A DNA stretch of 64,000 nt from Zhongshania marina (lineage in GTDB: Bacteria; Pseudomonadota; Gammaproteobacteria; Pseudomonadales; Spongiibacteraceae), in assembly GCF_002915595.1 (NCBI RefSeq), contig NZ_PQGG01000003.1, positions 60,939-124,938 on the forward strand, written 5' to 3'. The notes below the pieces were generated by a model. That model made no database searches. It saw nothing but the letters and a program-made list of their open reading frames with translations, and was not told the origin of the DNA. Each line of letters starts with the position of its first letter. Position 1 is the stretch's first letter. Positions 56,625 through 64,000 of this stretch are shown here, piece after piece. Made by a program: the position numbers and the translations under genes.

Positions 56625-57833
56625 ATGTCTGACTACAGCATATTTACATCAGAGTCGGTGTCGGAAGGACATCCAGACAAAATGGCCGATCAGATTTCTG
56701 ACGCCGTGCTCGACGCGATTATCGCCCGCGACAAATACGCCCGCGTAGCGGTAGAAACGCTGGTTAAAACCGGCATGGCGGTTGTGGCTGGCGAAGTCAC
56801 CACCTCTTGCTATGTAGACCTAGAAGATATTATTCGCGACGTTATCACCGGCATTGGCTACAACAGCTCCGACGTCGGCTTTGACGGTGCAAGCTGCGCA
56901 GTACTTAACGCTATCGGCAAGCAATCTGTCGACATCAACCAAGGGGTAGACCGCGCCAGACCAGAAGACCAAGGGGCCGGCGACCAAGGTTTAATGTTTG
57001 GTTACGCCACCAACGAAACCCCATCGTTAATGCCAGCACCGCTGTTTTACTCTCACCGCCTTGTTGAGCGCCAAGCCTACCTGCGCAAAAACGGCGTGTT
57101 GCCGTGGTTGCGTCCAGACGCAAAAAGCCAAGTGACCCTGCGCTACGAAAATGGCGTACCTGTTGCGGTAGACGCCGTCGTACTATCTACCCAGCACAAC
57201 CCAGAAATTTCGCAGGCTGATTTACAAGAAGCCGTGCGTGAAGAAATTATTAAAAACGTATTGCCGGCTGAACTGCTCCACGCAGACACCAAATTTCACA
57301 TCAACCCCACCGGCAAATTTGTGATCGGCGGCCCAGTAGGCGACTGCGGTTTAACTGGCCGTAAAATTATCGTCGACACCTACGGCGGCATGGCCCGTCA
57401 CGGCGGCGGCGCGTTCTCCGGCAAAGACCCATCGAAGGTTGACCGCAGCGCGGCGTATGCTGGCCGTTATGTGGCAAAAAATATCGTCGCTGCAGGTCTG
57501 GCTGATCGCTGCGAAATCCAAGTGTCTTACGCAATCGGTGTTGCGGAACCCACATCGATCTCAATCAACACCTTCGGCACCGGCAAGGTTAGCGACGCAA
57601 AATTAATCGCAGCGGTACGTGAAGTATTCGACCTGCGCCCCTACGGCATCACCAAAATGCTCGATCTGGCTCACCCCATGTACCAACCCACCGCAGCCTA
57701 CGGCCACTTCGGCCGCGACCCGTATGAACACACTTATACATGGAAGGAAAATGGCGAAACCAAATCTGAAACCAGCACGGCATTTAGCTGGGAAAAGACG
57801 GATCGGGCTGAAGCTTTGAAAGCAGCGCTTTAA
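56625..57833 (+). CDS. metK: S-adenosylmethionine synthetase
   Basis: 402 residues. Signatures [18 protein letters not shown] at the start, [16 protein letters not shown] in the middle (ATP site) and [19 protein letters not shown] at the C-terminal half. Makes SAM from methionine and ATP. GAGGACC lies before the ATG, 36 bases after the SahR-like gene. An S23-type gene within an inverted-repeat unit separates it from ahcY. Confidence 0.97.
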   Translation: MSDYSIFTSESVSEGHPDKMADQISDAVLDAIIARDKYARVAVETLVKTGMAVVAGEVTTSCYVDLEDIIRDVITGIGYNSSDVGFDGASCAVLNAIGKQSVDINQGVDRARPEDQGAGDQGLMFGYATNETPSLMPAPLFYSHRLVERQAYLRKNGVLPWLRPDAKSQVTLRYENGVPVAVDAVVLSTQHNPEISQADLQEAVREEIIKNVLPAELLHADTKFHINPTGKFVIGGPVGDCGLTGRKIIVDTYGGMARHGGGAFSGKDPSKVDRSAAYAGRYVAKNIVAAGLADRCEIQVSYAIGVAEPTSISINTFGTGKVSDAKLIAAVREVFDLRPYGITKMLDLAHPMYQPTAAYGHFGRDPYEHTYTWKENGETKSETSTAFSWEKTDRAEALKAAL

Positions 57834-57839
57834 AGCTAA

Positions 57840-58285
57840 GTCGGGTGTCTGAGGTCGGATGTCTGACGTAAAACATGGAGTACTGCCATGGATCGGCGGA
57901 AGTATCAAAAATTATTGGTTTGGCAAGAGGCTATGAATTTAGTTGTCGGGGTATATCACGCCACAGAGCGATTACCAACAATTGAGCGGTTTGGGCTTTG
58001 CCAACAGTTACGAAGAGCAGCGATAAGCATTCCGTCGAATATTGCGGAAGGTTCTGGCCGCCACAGCGACAAAGATTTTATACGTTTTTTAAATATCGCG
58101 AATGGCTCTTTATTGGAAGTAGAAACGCAGCTGCTCATTGCACTGCAATTACAGTATCTAGAAGAAATTAGTGAGTTACAAAATAGCATCGACAAAATTT
58201 TTGCGATGCTAAGTAGCTTAAAACGCAAATTAAAAACTGAGGACTAGCGTCTTTTTCGTCAGACATCCGACACCAGACGTCCGAC
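57840..58285. mobile_element. Candidate mobile unit: four-helix-bundle gene between 29-bp inverted repeats
   Basis: The stretches 57840-57868 and 58257-58285 are inverted copies, 25 of 29 bases identical by eye. Each arm itself consists of two tandem copies of a GTCGGatGTCTGA-like 13-14mer. They bracket the small S23-type gene exactly and lie between metK and ahcY, genes usually adjacent. The layout resembles intervening sequences of 23S rRNA, where an IVP gene lies inside a stem of inverted repeats, but here in a protein operon. No target duplication was defined. Confidence 0.5.
57888..58247 (+). CDS. Four helix bundle protein (S23/IVP family)
   Basis: 119 residues. KLLVWQEAMNLVVGVYHATE, LCQQLRRAAISIPSNIAEG, then GRHSDKDFIRFLNIANGSLLE and the closing ALQLQYLEEI make a typical S23 ribosomal intervening-sequence protein: four amphipathic helices, basic surface, forms a pentamer. 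Function is unknown; relatives include the Avd protein of diversity-generating retroelements. No reverse transcriptase is nearby. It starts 54 bases after metK and ends 64 before ahcY, inside an inverted-repeat pair. Confidence 0.9.
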   Translation: MDRRKYQKLLVWQEAMNLVVGVYHATERLPTIERFGLCQQLRRAAISIPSNIAEGSGRHSDKDFIRFLNIANGSLLEVETQLLIALQLQYLEEISELQNSIDKIFAMLSSLKRKLKTED

Positions 58286-58311
58286 CACGATTTTAAAATG
58301 AGGAATACAAC

Positions 58312-59685
58312 ATGACTACATTCACCGATTACAAAGTAGCCGACATCAGCCTAGCCGCTTGGGGCCGCAAAGAACTCAGCATTGCCGAAGGCGAAATGCC
58401 TGCGCTGATGGCGTTGCGCAATAAATACGGTGCGGACAAGCCGTTAGCGGGCGCTAAAATTTTGGGCTGTATTCACATGACGATTCAAACCGGCGTGTTA
58501 ATCGAAACCTTGATCGAGCTGGGCGCAGAAGTGCGCTGGTCATCTTGTAATATTTTCTCTACCCAAGACCACGCAGCTGCCGCTATTGCCGCTGCAGGCA
58601 TTCCAGTTTTTGCATGGAAAGGCGAAACCGAAGAAGAATACGAGTGGTGCTTAGAGCAAACCATCCTTAAAGATGGCCAGCCTTGGGATGCCAATATGGT
58701 GCTGGACGACGGCGGCGACTTAACCGGCCTGCTTCATCAGAAATACCCACAAATGATGGATCGCATTCACGGTATTACCGAAGAAACTACAACAGGTGTT
58801 CACCGCCTACAAGAAATGTTGAAGAAGGGCGAGCTAAAAGTACCTGCCATCAACGTAAATGACTCGGTGACCAAGTCGAAAAACGACAATAAATACGGCT
58901 GCCGCCACAGCTTGAACGATGCCATCAAACGCGGCACAGATCACCTGTTATCTGGCAAGAAGGCATTGGTTATTGGCTACGGTGACGTGGGCAAGGGCTC
59001 TGCACAATCACTTCGCCAAGAAGGCATGATTGTTAAAATTACTGAAGTCGACCCAATCTGTGCAATGCAAGCCTGCATGGACGGCTACGAAGTCGTATCA
59101 CCCTATATCGACGGCGTTAACGATGGCAGCGAAGCCTGCATCAACAGTTTGGTTTTGGGCAACACCGACCTGCTGGTAACCACCACCGGCAACGTCAATG
59201 TCTGCGATTCCAATATGCTTAAAAGCCTAAAGAGCGGCTGTGTAGTATGTAATATCGGTCACTTCGACAACGAAATTGACACAGCCTTTATGCGCAAAAA
59301 TTGGGAGTGGGAAGAAGTAAAACCACAGGTTCACCTCGTTCACCGCAATAAGGCAAACAACGACCACCTAATCCTGCTTTCGGAAGGTCGCTTGGTAAAC
59401 CTAGGCAACGCAACAGGCCACCCAAGCCGCATCATGGATGGCTCATTCGCCAACCAAGTACTTGCACAAATGTACCTCTACGAGCGCCGTTTTGCTGACA
59501 TCGACGCCAGCCTAAAAACAGACGCTATCACCGTAAAAGTACTGCCTAAAAAGCTAGACGAAGAAGTAGCGGCCGACATGGTAGCTGGTTTCGGTGGCGT
59601 AATAACCAAGCTCAGCAAAACTCAAGCTGACTATATTGGCGTTAGCGTTGAAGGGCCGTTTAAGCCAGAGAGCTATAAGTACTAA
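58312..59685 (+). CDS. ahcY: Adenosylhomocysteinase (SAH hydrolase)
   Basis: 457 residues. Splits S-adenosylhomocysteine into homocysteine and adenosine. Motifs: [36 protein letters not shown], the NAD fold [20 protein letters not shown], and [15 protein letters not shown] with the terminal PFKPESYKY that reaches the neighbouring active site. Length matches the proteobacterial form with the extra insert. ATGAGGAATACAAC precedes the start. Confidence 0.97.
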   Translation: MTTFTDYKVADISLAAWGRKELSIAEGEMPALMALRNKYGADKPLAGAKILGCIHMTIQTGVLIETLIELGAEVRWSSCNIFSTQDHAAAAIAAAGIPVFAWKGETEEEYEWCLEQTILKDGQPWDANMVLDDGGDLTGLLHQKYPQMMDRIHGITEETTTGVHRLQEMLKKGELKVPAINVNDSVTKSKNDNKYGCRHSLNDAIKRGTDHLLSGKKALVIGYGDVGKGSAQSLRQEGMIVKITEVDPICAMQACMDGYEVVSPYIDGVNDGSEACINSLVLGNTDLLVTTTGNVNVCDSNMLKSLKSGCVVCNIGHFDNEIDTAFMRKNWEWEEVKPQVHLVHRNKANNDHLILLSEGRLVNLGNATGHPSRIMDGSFANQVLAQMYLYERRFADIDASLKTDAITVKVLPKKLDEEVAADMVAGFGGVITKLSKTQADYIGVSVEGPFKPESYKY

Positions 59686-59686
59686 G

Positions 59687-59749
59687 CGGGAGACGCTTTA
59701 CGGGAGACGGAAAACGCGAAGTCTTAGCGTCTCCCATCTCCCGTCCAGC
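59687..59749. repeat. Dispersed hairpin repeat, copy B (between ahcY and metF)
   Basis: ACGGGAGACGGAAAACGC (59700-59717) pairs with GCGTCTCCCATCTCCCGT (59727-59744) except for three positions, around the loop GAAGTCTTA. The right arm continues to CCAGC (59749). Read in reverse complement it is 25/29 identical to copy A at 50339. Confidence 0.7.
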
Positions 59750-59814
59750 ATTTAGCCGAGCAGCTTAACGAATGCGAAAAGCGCAACGCGTCCAAAACAT
59801 TATCGGAATACATC

Positions 59815-60648
59815 ATGGCAAACCGTTACAGCTTTGAATTCTTCCCGCCCAAAACCGAGGCCGGTCGCGAGAAGTTGAAAGACACCCGCAGTCAATTAGC
59901 GGCACTTAATCCTGAGTTTTTTTCTGTCACCTATGGTGCAGGCGGCTCAACCCGCGACAATACCCGCGGCATTGTATTAGAAACAAAAAAGGCTGGCTTA
60001 TCCGTCGCGCCACATTTGTCTTTTGGCGGCGATGACGAGTCTGATATTTTAGAATTATTAAATAGCTACAAAGATGCGGGCATAGATCGCATTGTTGCAC
60101 TGCGCGGCGACATTCCCTCCGGCATGGGCGCAACCCGTTTGGTTTACGCTCGTGAATTGGTTGAGTTTATCCGCAAGCACACCGGCGACCACTTCCAATT
60201 AGAAGTCGCGGCCTATCCTGAGGTTCACCCCGACGCAAAAAGTTACGACGCAGATATTAGCTTCTTAAAAGATAAACTGGACGCCGGCGCCAATAGCGCT
60301 ATCACCCAGTATTTCTTTAGCGCAGACTCCTACTTCTACTTTTTAGAAGCCTGCGACAAAGCTGGCATCGACAAACCGATTTATCCCGGCATTATGCCAA
60401 TCACTAACTACAACAATCTGGCGCGCTTCTCCCGCAACTGCGGTGCAGAAATTCCTCGCTGGCTGTCCAAGAAACTAGAAGGTTACAGCGACGACCAGCA
60501 AAGTATTATTGATTTCGGTACAGAGTTTGTGACCGAGCTTTGCCATATTTTGATGGAAGGCGGCGCACCGGGTATTCATTTTTACAGCATGAATCAGGTA
60601 GAACCGATTAAGAGCATTGCTGAAGCTGTAATGCAATCACACCCATAA
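59815..60648 (+). CDS. metF: 5,10-methylenetetrahydrofolate reductase
   Basis: 277 residues, FAD-containing TIM barrel that supplies 5-methyl-THF for methionine synthesis. Motifs: SFEFFPPKTEAGREKL, FFSVTYGAGGSTRDNT, RIVALRGDIPSGMG, AAYPEVHPDAKSY, and SAITQYFFSADSYFYFLEAC with PGIMPITNYN. Length matches E. coli MetF (296) roughly. It ends the methyl-cycle run; a hairpin follows and then the cassette region. Confidence 0.96.
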   Translation: MANRYSFEFFPPKTEAGREKLKDTRSQLAALNPEFFSVTYGAGGSTRDNTRGIVLETKKAGLSVAPHLSFGGDDESDILELLNSYKDAGIDRIVALRGDIPSGMGATRLVYARELVEFIRKHTGDHFQLEVAAYPEVHPDAKSYDADISFLKDKLDAGANSAITQYFFSADSYFYFLEACDKAGIDKPIYPGIMPITNYNNLARFSRNCGAEIPRWLSKKLEGYSDDQQSIIDFGTEFVTELCHILMEGGAPGIHFYSMNQVEPIKSIAEAVMQSHP

Positions 60649-60660
60649 CCATCCCCTCCG

Positions 60661-60687
60661 AGGCGGTGTTTAATACAAACGCCGCCT
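60661..60687 (+). terminator. Hairpin after metF
   Basis: AGGCGGTGTTT (60661-60671) pairs with AAACGCCGCCT (60677-60687) with one G-T pair around AATAC. It lies 12 bases after the metF stop. The rest of the 312-base gap to ccdA holds the first attC-like site and no ORF. Confidence 0.65.
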
Positions 60688-60809
60688 GCATTAGCCAATC
60701 TGTAGTAAGCATTGTCGCTGACTACATTATGGTAAAACAGATTTTAGAGCGCGTATCCTAGGGCCGATGTTGGTACAAAGCGGACGTTCGCGGCGGAGTT
60801 TTTCTACAA

Positions 60810-60900
60810 CCTCAACGCATCAATAACCGGTAGCGTTGTGGCGAAGCCACGCTTTTAGCTGTCCGGAGCCGAAGGCGCGTAGCTGATTGACTTGTTAAAT
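60810..60900 (+). other. attC-like recombination site 1
   Basis: Ends with R' box GTTAAAT (60894-60900, fits GTTRRRY). L' ATTGA (60886-60890) pairs with L'' TCAAT (60820-60824), and the left R'' position reads CCTCAAC (60810-60816, an imperfect RYYYAAC). The inside folds with the hairpin GTGGC-GAA-GCCAC (60838-60850). About 91 bases, within attC range. The downstream ccdAB gene pair and the second site support it. Confidence 0.55.
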
Positions 60901-60960
60901 GCGCCCAACTACCATAGTGCGCATCAATGATGCGCATAGACTATGCATGGAGCCACTGTG

Positions 60961-61206
60961 ATGCAAACTGCAATTGACGGTACAACCCAAAAAAAAGCCA
61001 CAAACCTCAGTATAAACAAAGAGTTACTTGCCGAGGCTAGAAACCTAAACATTAACCTTTCAGCTACACTTGAGCAGGCACTAACCGAGAAAGTACGCCA
61101 AGAGAAGCGTAAGCGATGGCTTGAGAACAACCGTGATGCCATTGATGCCTGCAATGAGCTGACCGAACAAAACGGCCTATTCTCAGATAAACACAGGGCA
61201 TTCTGA
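60961..61206 (+). CDS. ccdA: Type II antitoxin CcdA
   Basis: 81 residues. LSINKELLAEARNLNINLSA at the N-terminal ribbon-helix-helix and RKRWLENNRDAIDACNELTEQ followed by NGLFSDKHRAF match CcdA of plasmid F and its chromosomal relatives. The C-terminal tail binds and neutralises the gyrase poison CcdB. ATG 60961 has GGAG 11 bases before it; the ATG at 60943 is less likely. Its stop overlaps the ccdB start (TGATG). It is inside a cassette bounded by attC-like sites. Confidence 0.9.
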   Translation: MQTAIDGTTQKKATNLSINKELLAEARNLNINLSATLEQALTEKVRQEKRKRWLENNRDAIDACNELTEQNGLFSDKHRAF

Positions 61207-61523
61207 TGGCTCAATTTGACCTTTACGCTAATACAGATAAAGACACCAACAGAACATATCCATATTTTGTTGATATTCAAAATAGCCTACTTGACACACT
61301 AAATAGTAGAGTAGTTATCCCTCTAACTCCTGTCGGCAAATCTGACAAGAGCTACCCAGGCAATCTTTGTCCGGTTGTAAAAATTAGGAATAAAAACTAT
61401 GCCCTTCTTACTCACCAGCTTACTAGTGTATCTGCGAGTTTTCTCAAAAGGAAAGACAGCTCATTGGCTTCAGTACGAGATGACATAGTCGCTGCGATAG
61501 ACTTTCTGGTGACGGGCATTTAA
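61206..61523 (+). CDS. ccdB: Type II toxin CcdB (DNA gyrase inhibitor)
   Basis: 105 residues. AQFDLYANTDKDTNRTYPYF at the N-terminus, then VVIPLTPVGKSDKSYPGNLCP, and the C-terminal VRDDIVAAIDFLVTGI match CcdB, whose last three residues (here TGI, WGI in F) are needed for gyrase poisoning. Complete in length compared with F CcdB (101). Translationally coupled to ccdA. Its stop codon lies inside the R'' box of the following attC. Confidence 0.9.
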   Translation: MAQFDLYANTDKDTNRTYPYFVDIQNSLLDTLNSRVVIPLTPVGKSDKSYPGNLCPVVKIRNKNYALLTHQLTSVSASFLKRKDSSLASVRDDIVAAIDFLVTGI

Positions 61524-61598
61524 CGCCGCCAACACAGACCGAACGCAGCGAGGCCCAACCCGCGCTTTTTGCGGGCGATGTGCTTGGCCTTGTTCAAT
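61518..61598 (+). other. attC-like recombination site 2
   Basis: R'' is ATTTAAC (61518-61524, exact RYYYAAC) and the right end GTTCAAT (61592-61598) is one base off GTTRRRY. L'' GCCAACAC (61528-61535) pairs with L' GTGCTTGGC (61580-61588) leaving one extrahelical base, as in true attC sites. Total 81 bases. It directly follows ccdB, the normal place for a cassette's attC. Confidence 0.7.
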
Positions 61599-61864
61599 TA
61601 TTTTTCATAATGGTAGCGACAAGAAATAACCGTAAGCTGTTTGGCATCTACCGCATAAACCAACCGATTAGTATCATCAATGCGCCTGGACCAAAAGCCT
61701 GCCAAATTCTCCTTTAAAGGCTCGGGCTTTCCGATACCTTCAAATGGAGATCGCTGAGTATCTTGAATGAGCTTGTTGATGCGCTTTAATGTTTTTTTAT
61801 CCTGAGTCTGCCAGTACAAATAATCTGACCAAGCCTCTCCGGTCCATGAAAGAACCTCAATCAT
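61598..61864 (-). CDS. yoeB: Type II toxin YoeB (mRNA interferase)
   Basis: 88 residues. LSWTGEAWSDYLYWQTQDKKT followed by LKRINKLIQDTQRSPFEGIGKPEPL and the C-terminal RLVYAVDAKQLTVISCRYHYEK with the catalytic Glu/Arg/His/Tyr set of YoeB. It cuts mRNA in the ribosomal A site. It overlaps the antitoxin gene by 8 bases. The stop codon touches the end of attC 2, and the gene runs against the cassette direction, as do many self-expressed toxin-antitoxin cassettes. Confidence 0.93.
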   Translation of the reverse strand: MIEVLSWTGEAWSDYLYWQTQDKKTLKRINKLIQDTQRSPFEGIGKPEPLKENLAGFWSRRIDDTNRLVYAVDAKQLTVISCRYHYEK

Positions 61865-62111
61865 TGGTCAGCTCATGTTGTTTTGTGTTCCCGGCCCTGT
61901 ACTGCTTGATGGATTTTGAAAGATGAGCAGCATTGGCCGGACTTTTTAGCAAATGAACCGTTTCCATGAGGCCATTAAACTGCTCCAAAGACATCACAAC
62001 TGCGTCCTCAGAATCTCTTCGAGTAATAACAGTGTAGTCGGCATCACTAACCACTTGATCTAATACACTTTTTAGCTTATTTCGAGCATCGGAAAAACTA
62101 ATAATTCTCAT
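61857..62111 (-). CDS. yefM: Type II antitoxin YefM
   Basis: 84 residues, Phd/YefM family. MRIISFSDARNKLKSVLDQV at the DNA-binding N-terminus, DYTVITRRDSEDAVVMSLEQF next, and a flexible C-terminal part that wraps YoeB. It represses its own operon together with YoeB. TGTACA operator motifs lie directly upstream (62128-62160). Confidence 0.93.
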   Translation of the reverse strand: MRIISFSDARNKLKSVLDQVVSDADYTVITRRDSEDAVVMSLEQFNGLMETVHLLKSPANAAHLSKSIKQYRAGNTKQHELTND

Positions 62112-62127
62112 GGGGACTCACCCTACT

Positions 62128-62160
62128 TGTACAGCAAACTGATCAAGTATAACCTGTACA
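62128..62160 (-). promoter_or_regulatory. YefM-YoeB operator with two TGTACA motifs
   Basis: TGTACA occurs at 62128-62133 and 62155-62160, 27 bases apart, just upstream of the yefM start. In E. coli the yefM-yoeB operator also contains palindromes with a TGTACA core, so autoregulation is probably intact. Confidence 0.6.
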
Positions 62161-62189
62161 GCATATTGTGCAAGTGGTGCGGTCTCGCA

Positions 62190-62196
62190 ATTTAAC
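62190..62196 (+). other. attC R'' box interrupted by the IS element
   Basis: ATTTAAC (62190-62196), identical to the R'' box of attC 2, is followed at once by the IS left end. Right of the IS the sequence resumes AACGC (63996-64000). Joining both gives ATTTAACGC, the same start as attC 2 (ATTTAACGCC), with AAC as a possible 3-bp target duplication. Confidence 0.5.
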
Positions 62197-63995
62197 GAGG
62201 CTGTAGATTTTCTGATTTAGCAGAACGCATGATTCCTCGCGCCTCAAAATCTTGCTTATTTTCGGATTTCTTCACAACGCTTCCTGCTCCTTTGGATTTC
62301 TATCAGCCGCTTCGTTTTGTTCTGAGGCACCACTTTGAGCTGTAAATGGCCCTTGTTCCGCCTAATATAACCCGATTCGACCATAGCGGGAGAGCTTCTC
62401 AATATTGTGGACTAAACAATACAACTGCCACTGTCCTTGAACCTTGTCTTTGCCCCTCAGCGAGAAGCGGTTCAAGCCTTTGTTGGTACCGATGTTACCA
62501 AATACTGGCTCCACTACAGACATCCGGTGACTGTAGATCAGTTTGCCCTTGGCACTGTCGACCCGCTTTTTCATCCAGTCTGTCGCCGTCTTGCCACTAT
62601 CAATAGTGAAGGCCACTTGGCGACCGTGGCCATGCCGTGTATCGGCTGATGCTGGGTTGCGCATGCAGTCAGTCTTAATTGGGCAATGGCGACAGTCGGT
62701 GAGCCTGCCCTCAAAGCTGAGCTTGAGTTTGCCGCCGGTGGTAGTGCCTTCGCTGTGCAGCCACATCTCTTTTCCTGTCGGGCAATGGCAGGTTTTCTTT
62801 GTAATATTGAGAGTAAACTCGCTGGCCGGAATGACTGACTTCTGGCCTTTCACTGTGTCCCGATGGCGCTTCCCGTACTTGGCTTTCTGATCTTTGAATT
62901 TTGGATCACGCTGACGGAATTGATTGTCGGGGATGTAGGCGTTAATCCGGTTCTTCTTCAGGAATTCGTTATTGGCTTCATTCGCAAAGCCAGTGTCAGC
63001 GGTGATGACCAAGCCTTTTCCGTAGATGGAGGCATTGATGTTTAAGCGCTCGAAGCGGTTCTCGACTCTGCCTAGAACAGGCTTGAGTGTATGGTGCTCC
63101 TGACCTTCGCCAAAGGCTTGGGCATCCACAATGATCTGGTGCTTTTTATCTACGGTGGCTACTCCGTTATAGCCTTGGATCGTGCCTTTGCTGGTCAGCA
63201 TTTTGGCGGATTGGTTGTCGGTGATATTACTTTTTACTTCCTTTGGCCGTTGTCCTTGCCCCATCCTTGGGGCTGCTGTCTTTAGGAAATCGTTGATTTT
63301 CTTATACTGCTTGAACAGGGTATTGGCGGCCTGCTCGGCCCGTTGCTGGCGCACCTTCTCGTTGGGTTTACGTGCATCCAGGCGCTGATGCTCTTTGATG
63401 TGGTGCTGAATCTGTTTGCGGAGTTTGGCGGATTTCTGTGCGAGTTCGTCAAAAGTACCTGAGTGCTCTTTCGCCGCATTGGACGACATTTTGCACCCGT
63501 CGATGGCAAGCAACTCCAAACCCAGCAAGCCTTGCTGGTCACAGACCAGCAGAACCTCCTCAAACACCGCTTCAATGGCATCGGGGTAGTTGCTAACAAA
63601 ACTGGCAATAAGCGTGAAGTGGGGTACCGAATCGCAGGACAGCGCCTTAAAGATAATATTGTGCTCGCACTGCCACTGGATTTCCCGACTGGAAGTGATC
63701 CCCTTGGAATAAGCAAAGAGGATAATCTTGAGCAGCACTGCCGGGTCGTAGGCCTTGCGACCACCTTCGTCATTGTTGTACTTGTCGTAGAAGACTGACA
63801 GATCGATATGATTTTCTATGAGATGGTGCAGCGTAAACTCGAAGGTACCAGGCTGAATTTGCTCGGCAAAATTGATCACAACCATCGCATCTTGGTTGTA
63901 GTTGTAAGGCTTGAACTTGGGCATGTCATCACTCCCTGATCAGATGCCTGATTTTAGCAAAAAACACTGGTTTTTAAGAGAAAATCTACAGCCTC
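62197..63995. mobile_element. IS1182-family insertion sequence, complete
   Basis: 1799 bases bounded by perfect 17-bp terminal inverted repeats GAGGCTGTAGATTTTCT (62197-62213, and its complement at 63979-63995). It holds one intact transposase gene on the minus strand and about 150 bases of non-coding DNA at its left end. The AAC flanks suggest a short target duplication. It interrupts what looks like the attC of the yefM-yoeB cassette. Confidence 0.85.
62362..63924 (-). CDS. IS1182 family transposase
   Basis: 520 residues, uninterrupted. N-terminal DUF772-type region (YDPAVLLKIILFAYSKGITSS), first catalytic Asp in LLAIDGCKMSSNAAKEH, second in LVITADTGFANEANNEF, a Cys cluster (ADCRHCPIKTDC-like, DCRHCPIKTDCMRNP), and the catalytic Glu in SVVEPVFGNIGTNKGLNRF. 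This is the DDE_Tnp_1/IS1182 layout. It spans most of the element between the inverted repeats, and is probably active or recently so. Confidence 0.93.
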   Translation of the reverse strand: MPKFKPYNYNQDAMVVINFAEQIQPGTFEFTLHHLIENHIDLSVFYDKYNNDEGGRKAYDPAVLLKIILFAYSKGITSSREIQWQCEHNIIFKALSCDSVPHFTLIASFVSNYPDAIEAVFEEVLLVCDQQGLLGLELLAIDGCKMSSNAAKEHSGTFDELAQKSAKLRKQIQHHIKEHQRLDARKPNEKVRQQRAEQAANTLFKQYKKINDFLKTAAPRMGQGQRPKEVKSNITDNQSAKMLTSKGTIQGYNGVATVDKKHQIIVDAQAFGEGQEHHTLKPVLGRVENRFERLNINASIYGKGLVITADTGFANEANNEFLKKNRINAYIPDNQFRQRDPKFKDQKAKYGKRHRDTVKGQKSVIPASEFTLNITKKTCHCPTGKEMWLHSEGTTTGGKLKLSFEGRLTDCRHCPIKTDCMRNPASADTRHGHGRQVAFTIDSGKTATDWMKKRVDSAKGKLIYSHRMSVVEPVFGNIGTNKGLNRFSLRGKDKVQGQWQLYCLVHNIEKLSRYGRIGLY

Positions 63996-64000
63996 AACGC

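Noticed and set aside
57888..58247. Diversity-generating retroelement (Avd-like gene)
   Set aside because: No reverse transcriptase, template or variable repeat is nearby, so the plain S23 family is the better call.
58285..58312. SAH riboswitch before ahcY
   Set aside because: Only 27 bases separate the inverted repeat and the start codon, too short for the aptamer, and no conserved blocks are seen.

Overview
The window reads as a chromosomal segment of a marine-type gammaproteobacterium. The tkt-epd-pgk-fba cluster facing a metK-ahcY-metF cluster, the ubiC-ubiA pair, hexR beside uvrD, yaaA, trhP and rlmJ are typical of that class. The P450, LLM flavin monooxygenases, molybdenum hydroxylase, rubredoxin-rubredoxin reductase fusion and aldehyde dehydrogenase fit a hydrocarbon- or xenobiotic-using lineage such as Cellvibrionales/Spongiibacteraceae. 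The lineage is inferred from gene content only. No rRNA, tRNA or CRISPR array was recognised.

Region 1-10.9 kb: the 3' part of recG, a DapA-fold protein that appears to lack both catalytic residues, and a PilZ protein lie on the plus strand. They face ten closely packed minus-strand genes (10806 down to 2356): a thermostable-hemolysin-family acyltransferase-like protein, an AMP-forming acyl ligase, a heme-oxygenase-like putative diiron enzyme, an SDR, a TPR protein, an OmpR-type response regulator, a histidine kinase, a cupredoxin, an FTR1 iron permease and an outer-membrane-like protein. A PmrA-type direct repeat (CTTAAG-N5-CTTAAA) sits before the first gene. I read this as one self-regulated operon joining iron import to an iron-dependent lipid-modifying pathway. 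It is the best candidate here for an undescribed system.

Region 11-24 kb: a soluble molybdopterin oxidoreductase with a clear sigma70 promoter, hexR, uvrD, a TRAP substrate-binding protein separated from its probable DctQM permease by an SDR and a thioesterase, yaaA, an EVE protein and a methyltransferase. Region 24-31.6 kb: two adjacent OmpA/TSP3 envelope genes, a MITE-like 136-bp hairpin, trhP, and ubiC-ubiA with an N-acyltransferase. Region 31.7-48.5 kb: the rubredoxin fusion, an FMN riboswitch driving a type II lumazine synthase, two LLM monooxygenases, rlmJ, fbp, a P450 with a divergent TetR gene and candidate operator, an IorAB-type molybdenum hydroxylase, and a coniferyl-aldehyde-type dehydrogenase.

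Region 48.6-60.7 kb: an MvaT-like nucleoid protein, the tkt-epd-pgk-fba central carbon cluster, a low-molecular-weight tyrosine phosphatase, and the methyl cycle run: a SahR-like ArsR-methyltransferase regulator with a perfect 12+12 bp inverted repeat before it, metK, ahcY and metF. A small four-helix-bundle (S23-type) gene flanked by 29-bp inverted repeats sits between metK and ahcY. Related hairpin repeats lie after pgk and ahcY.

Region 60.8-64 kb: a short integron-like cassette array without a visible integrase (CALIN-like). It has two attC-like sites, a ccdAB cassette, a reversed yefM-yoeB cassette, and a complete IS1182-family element that appears to have landed in the next attC.
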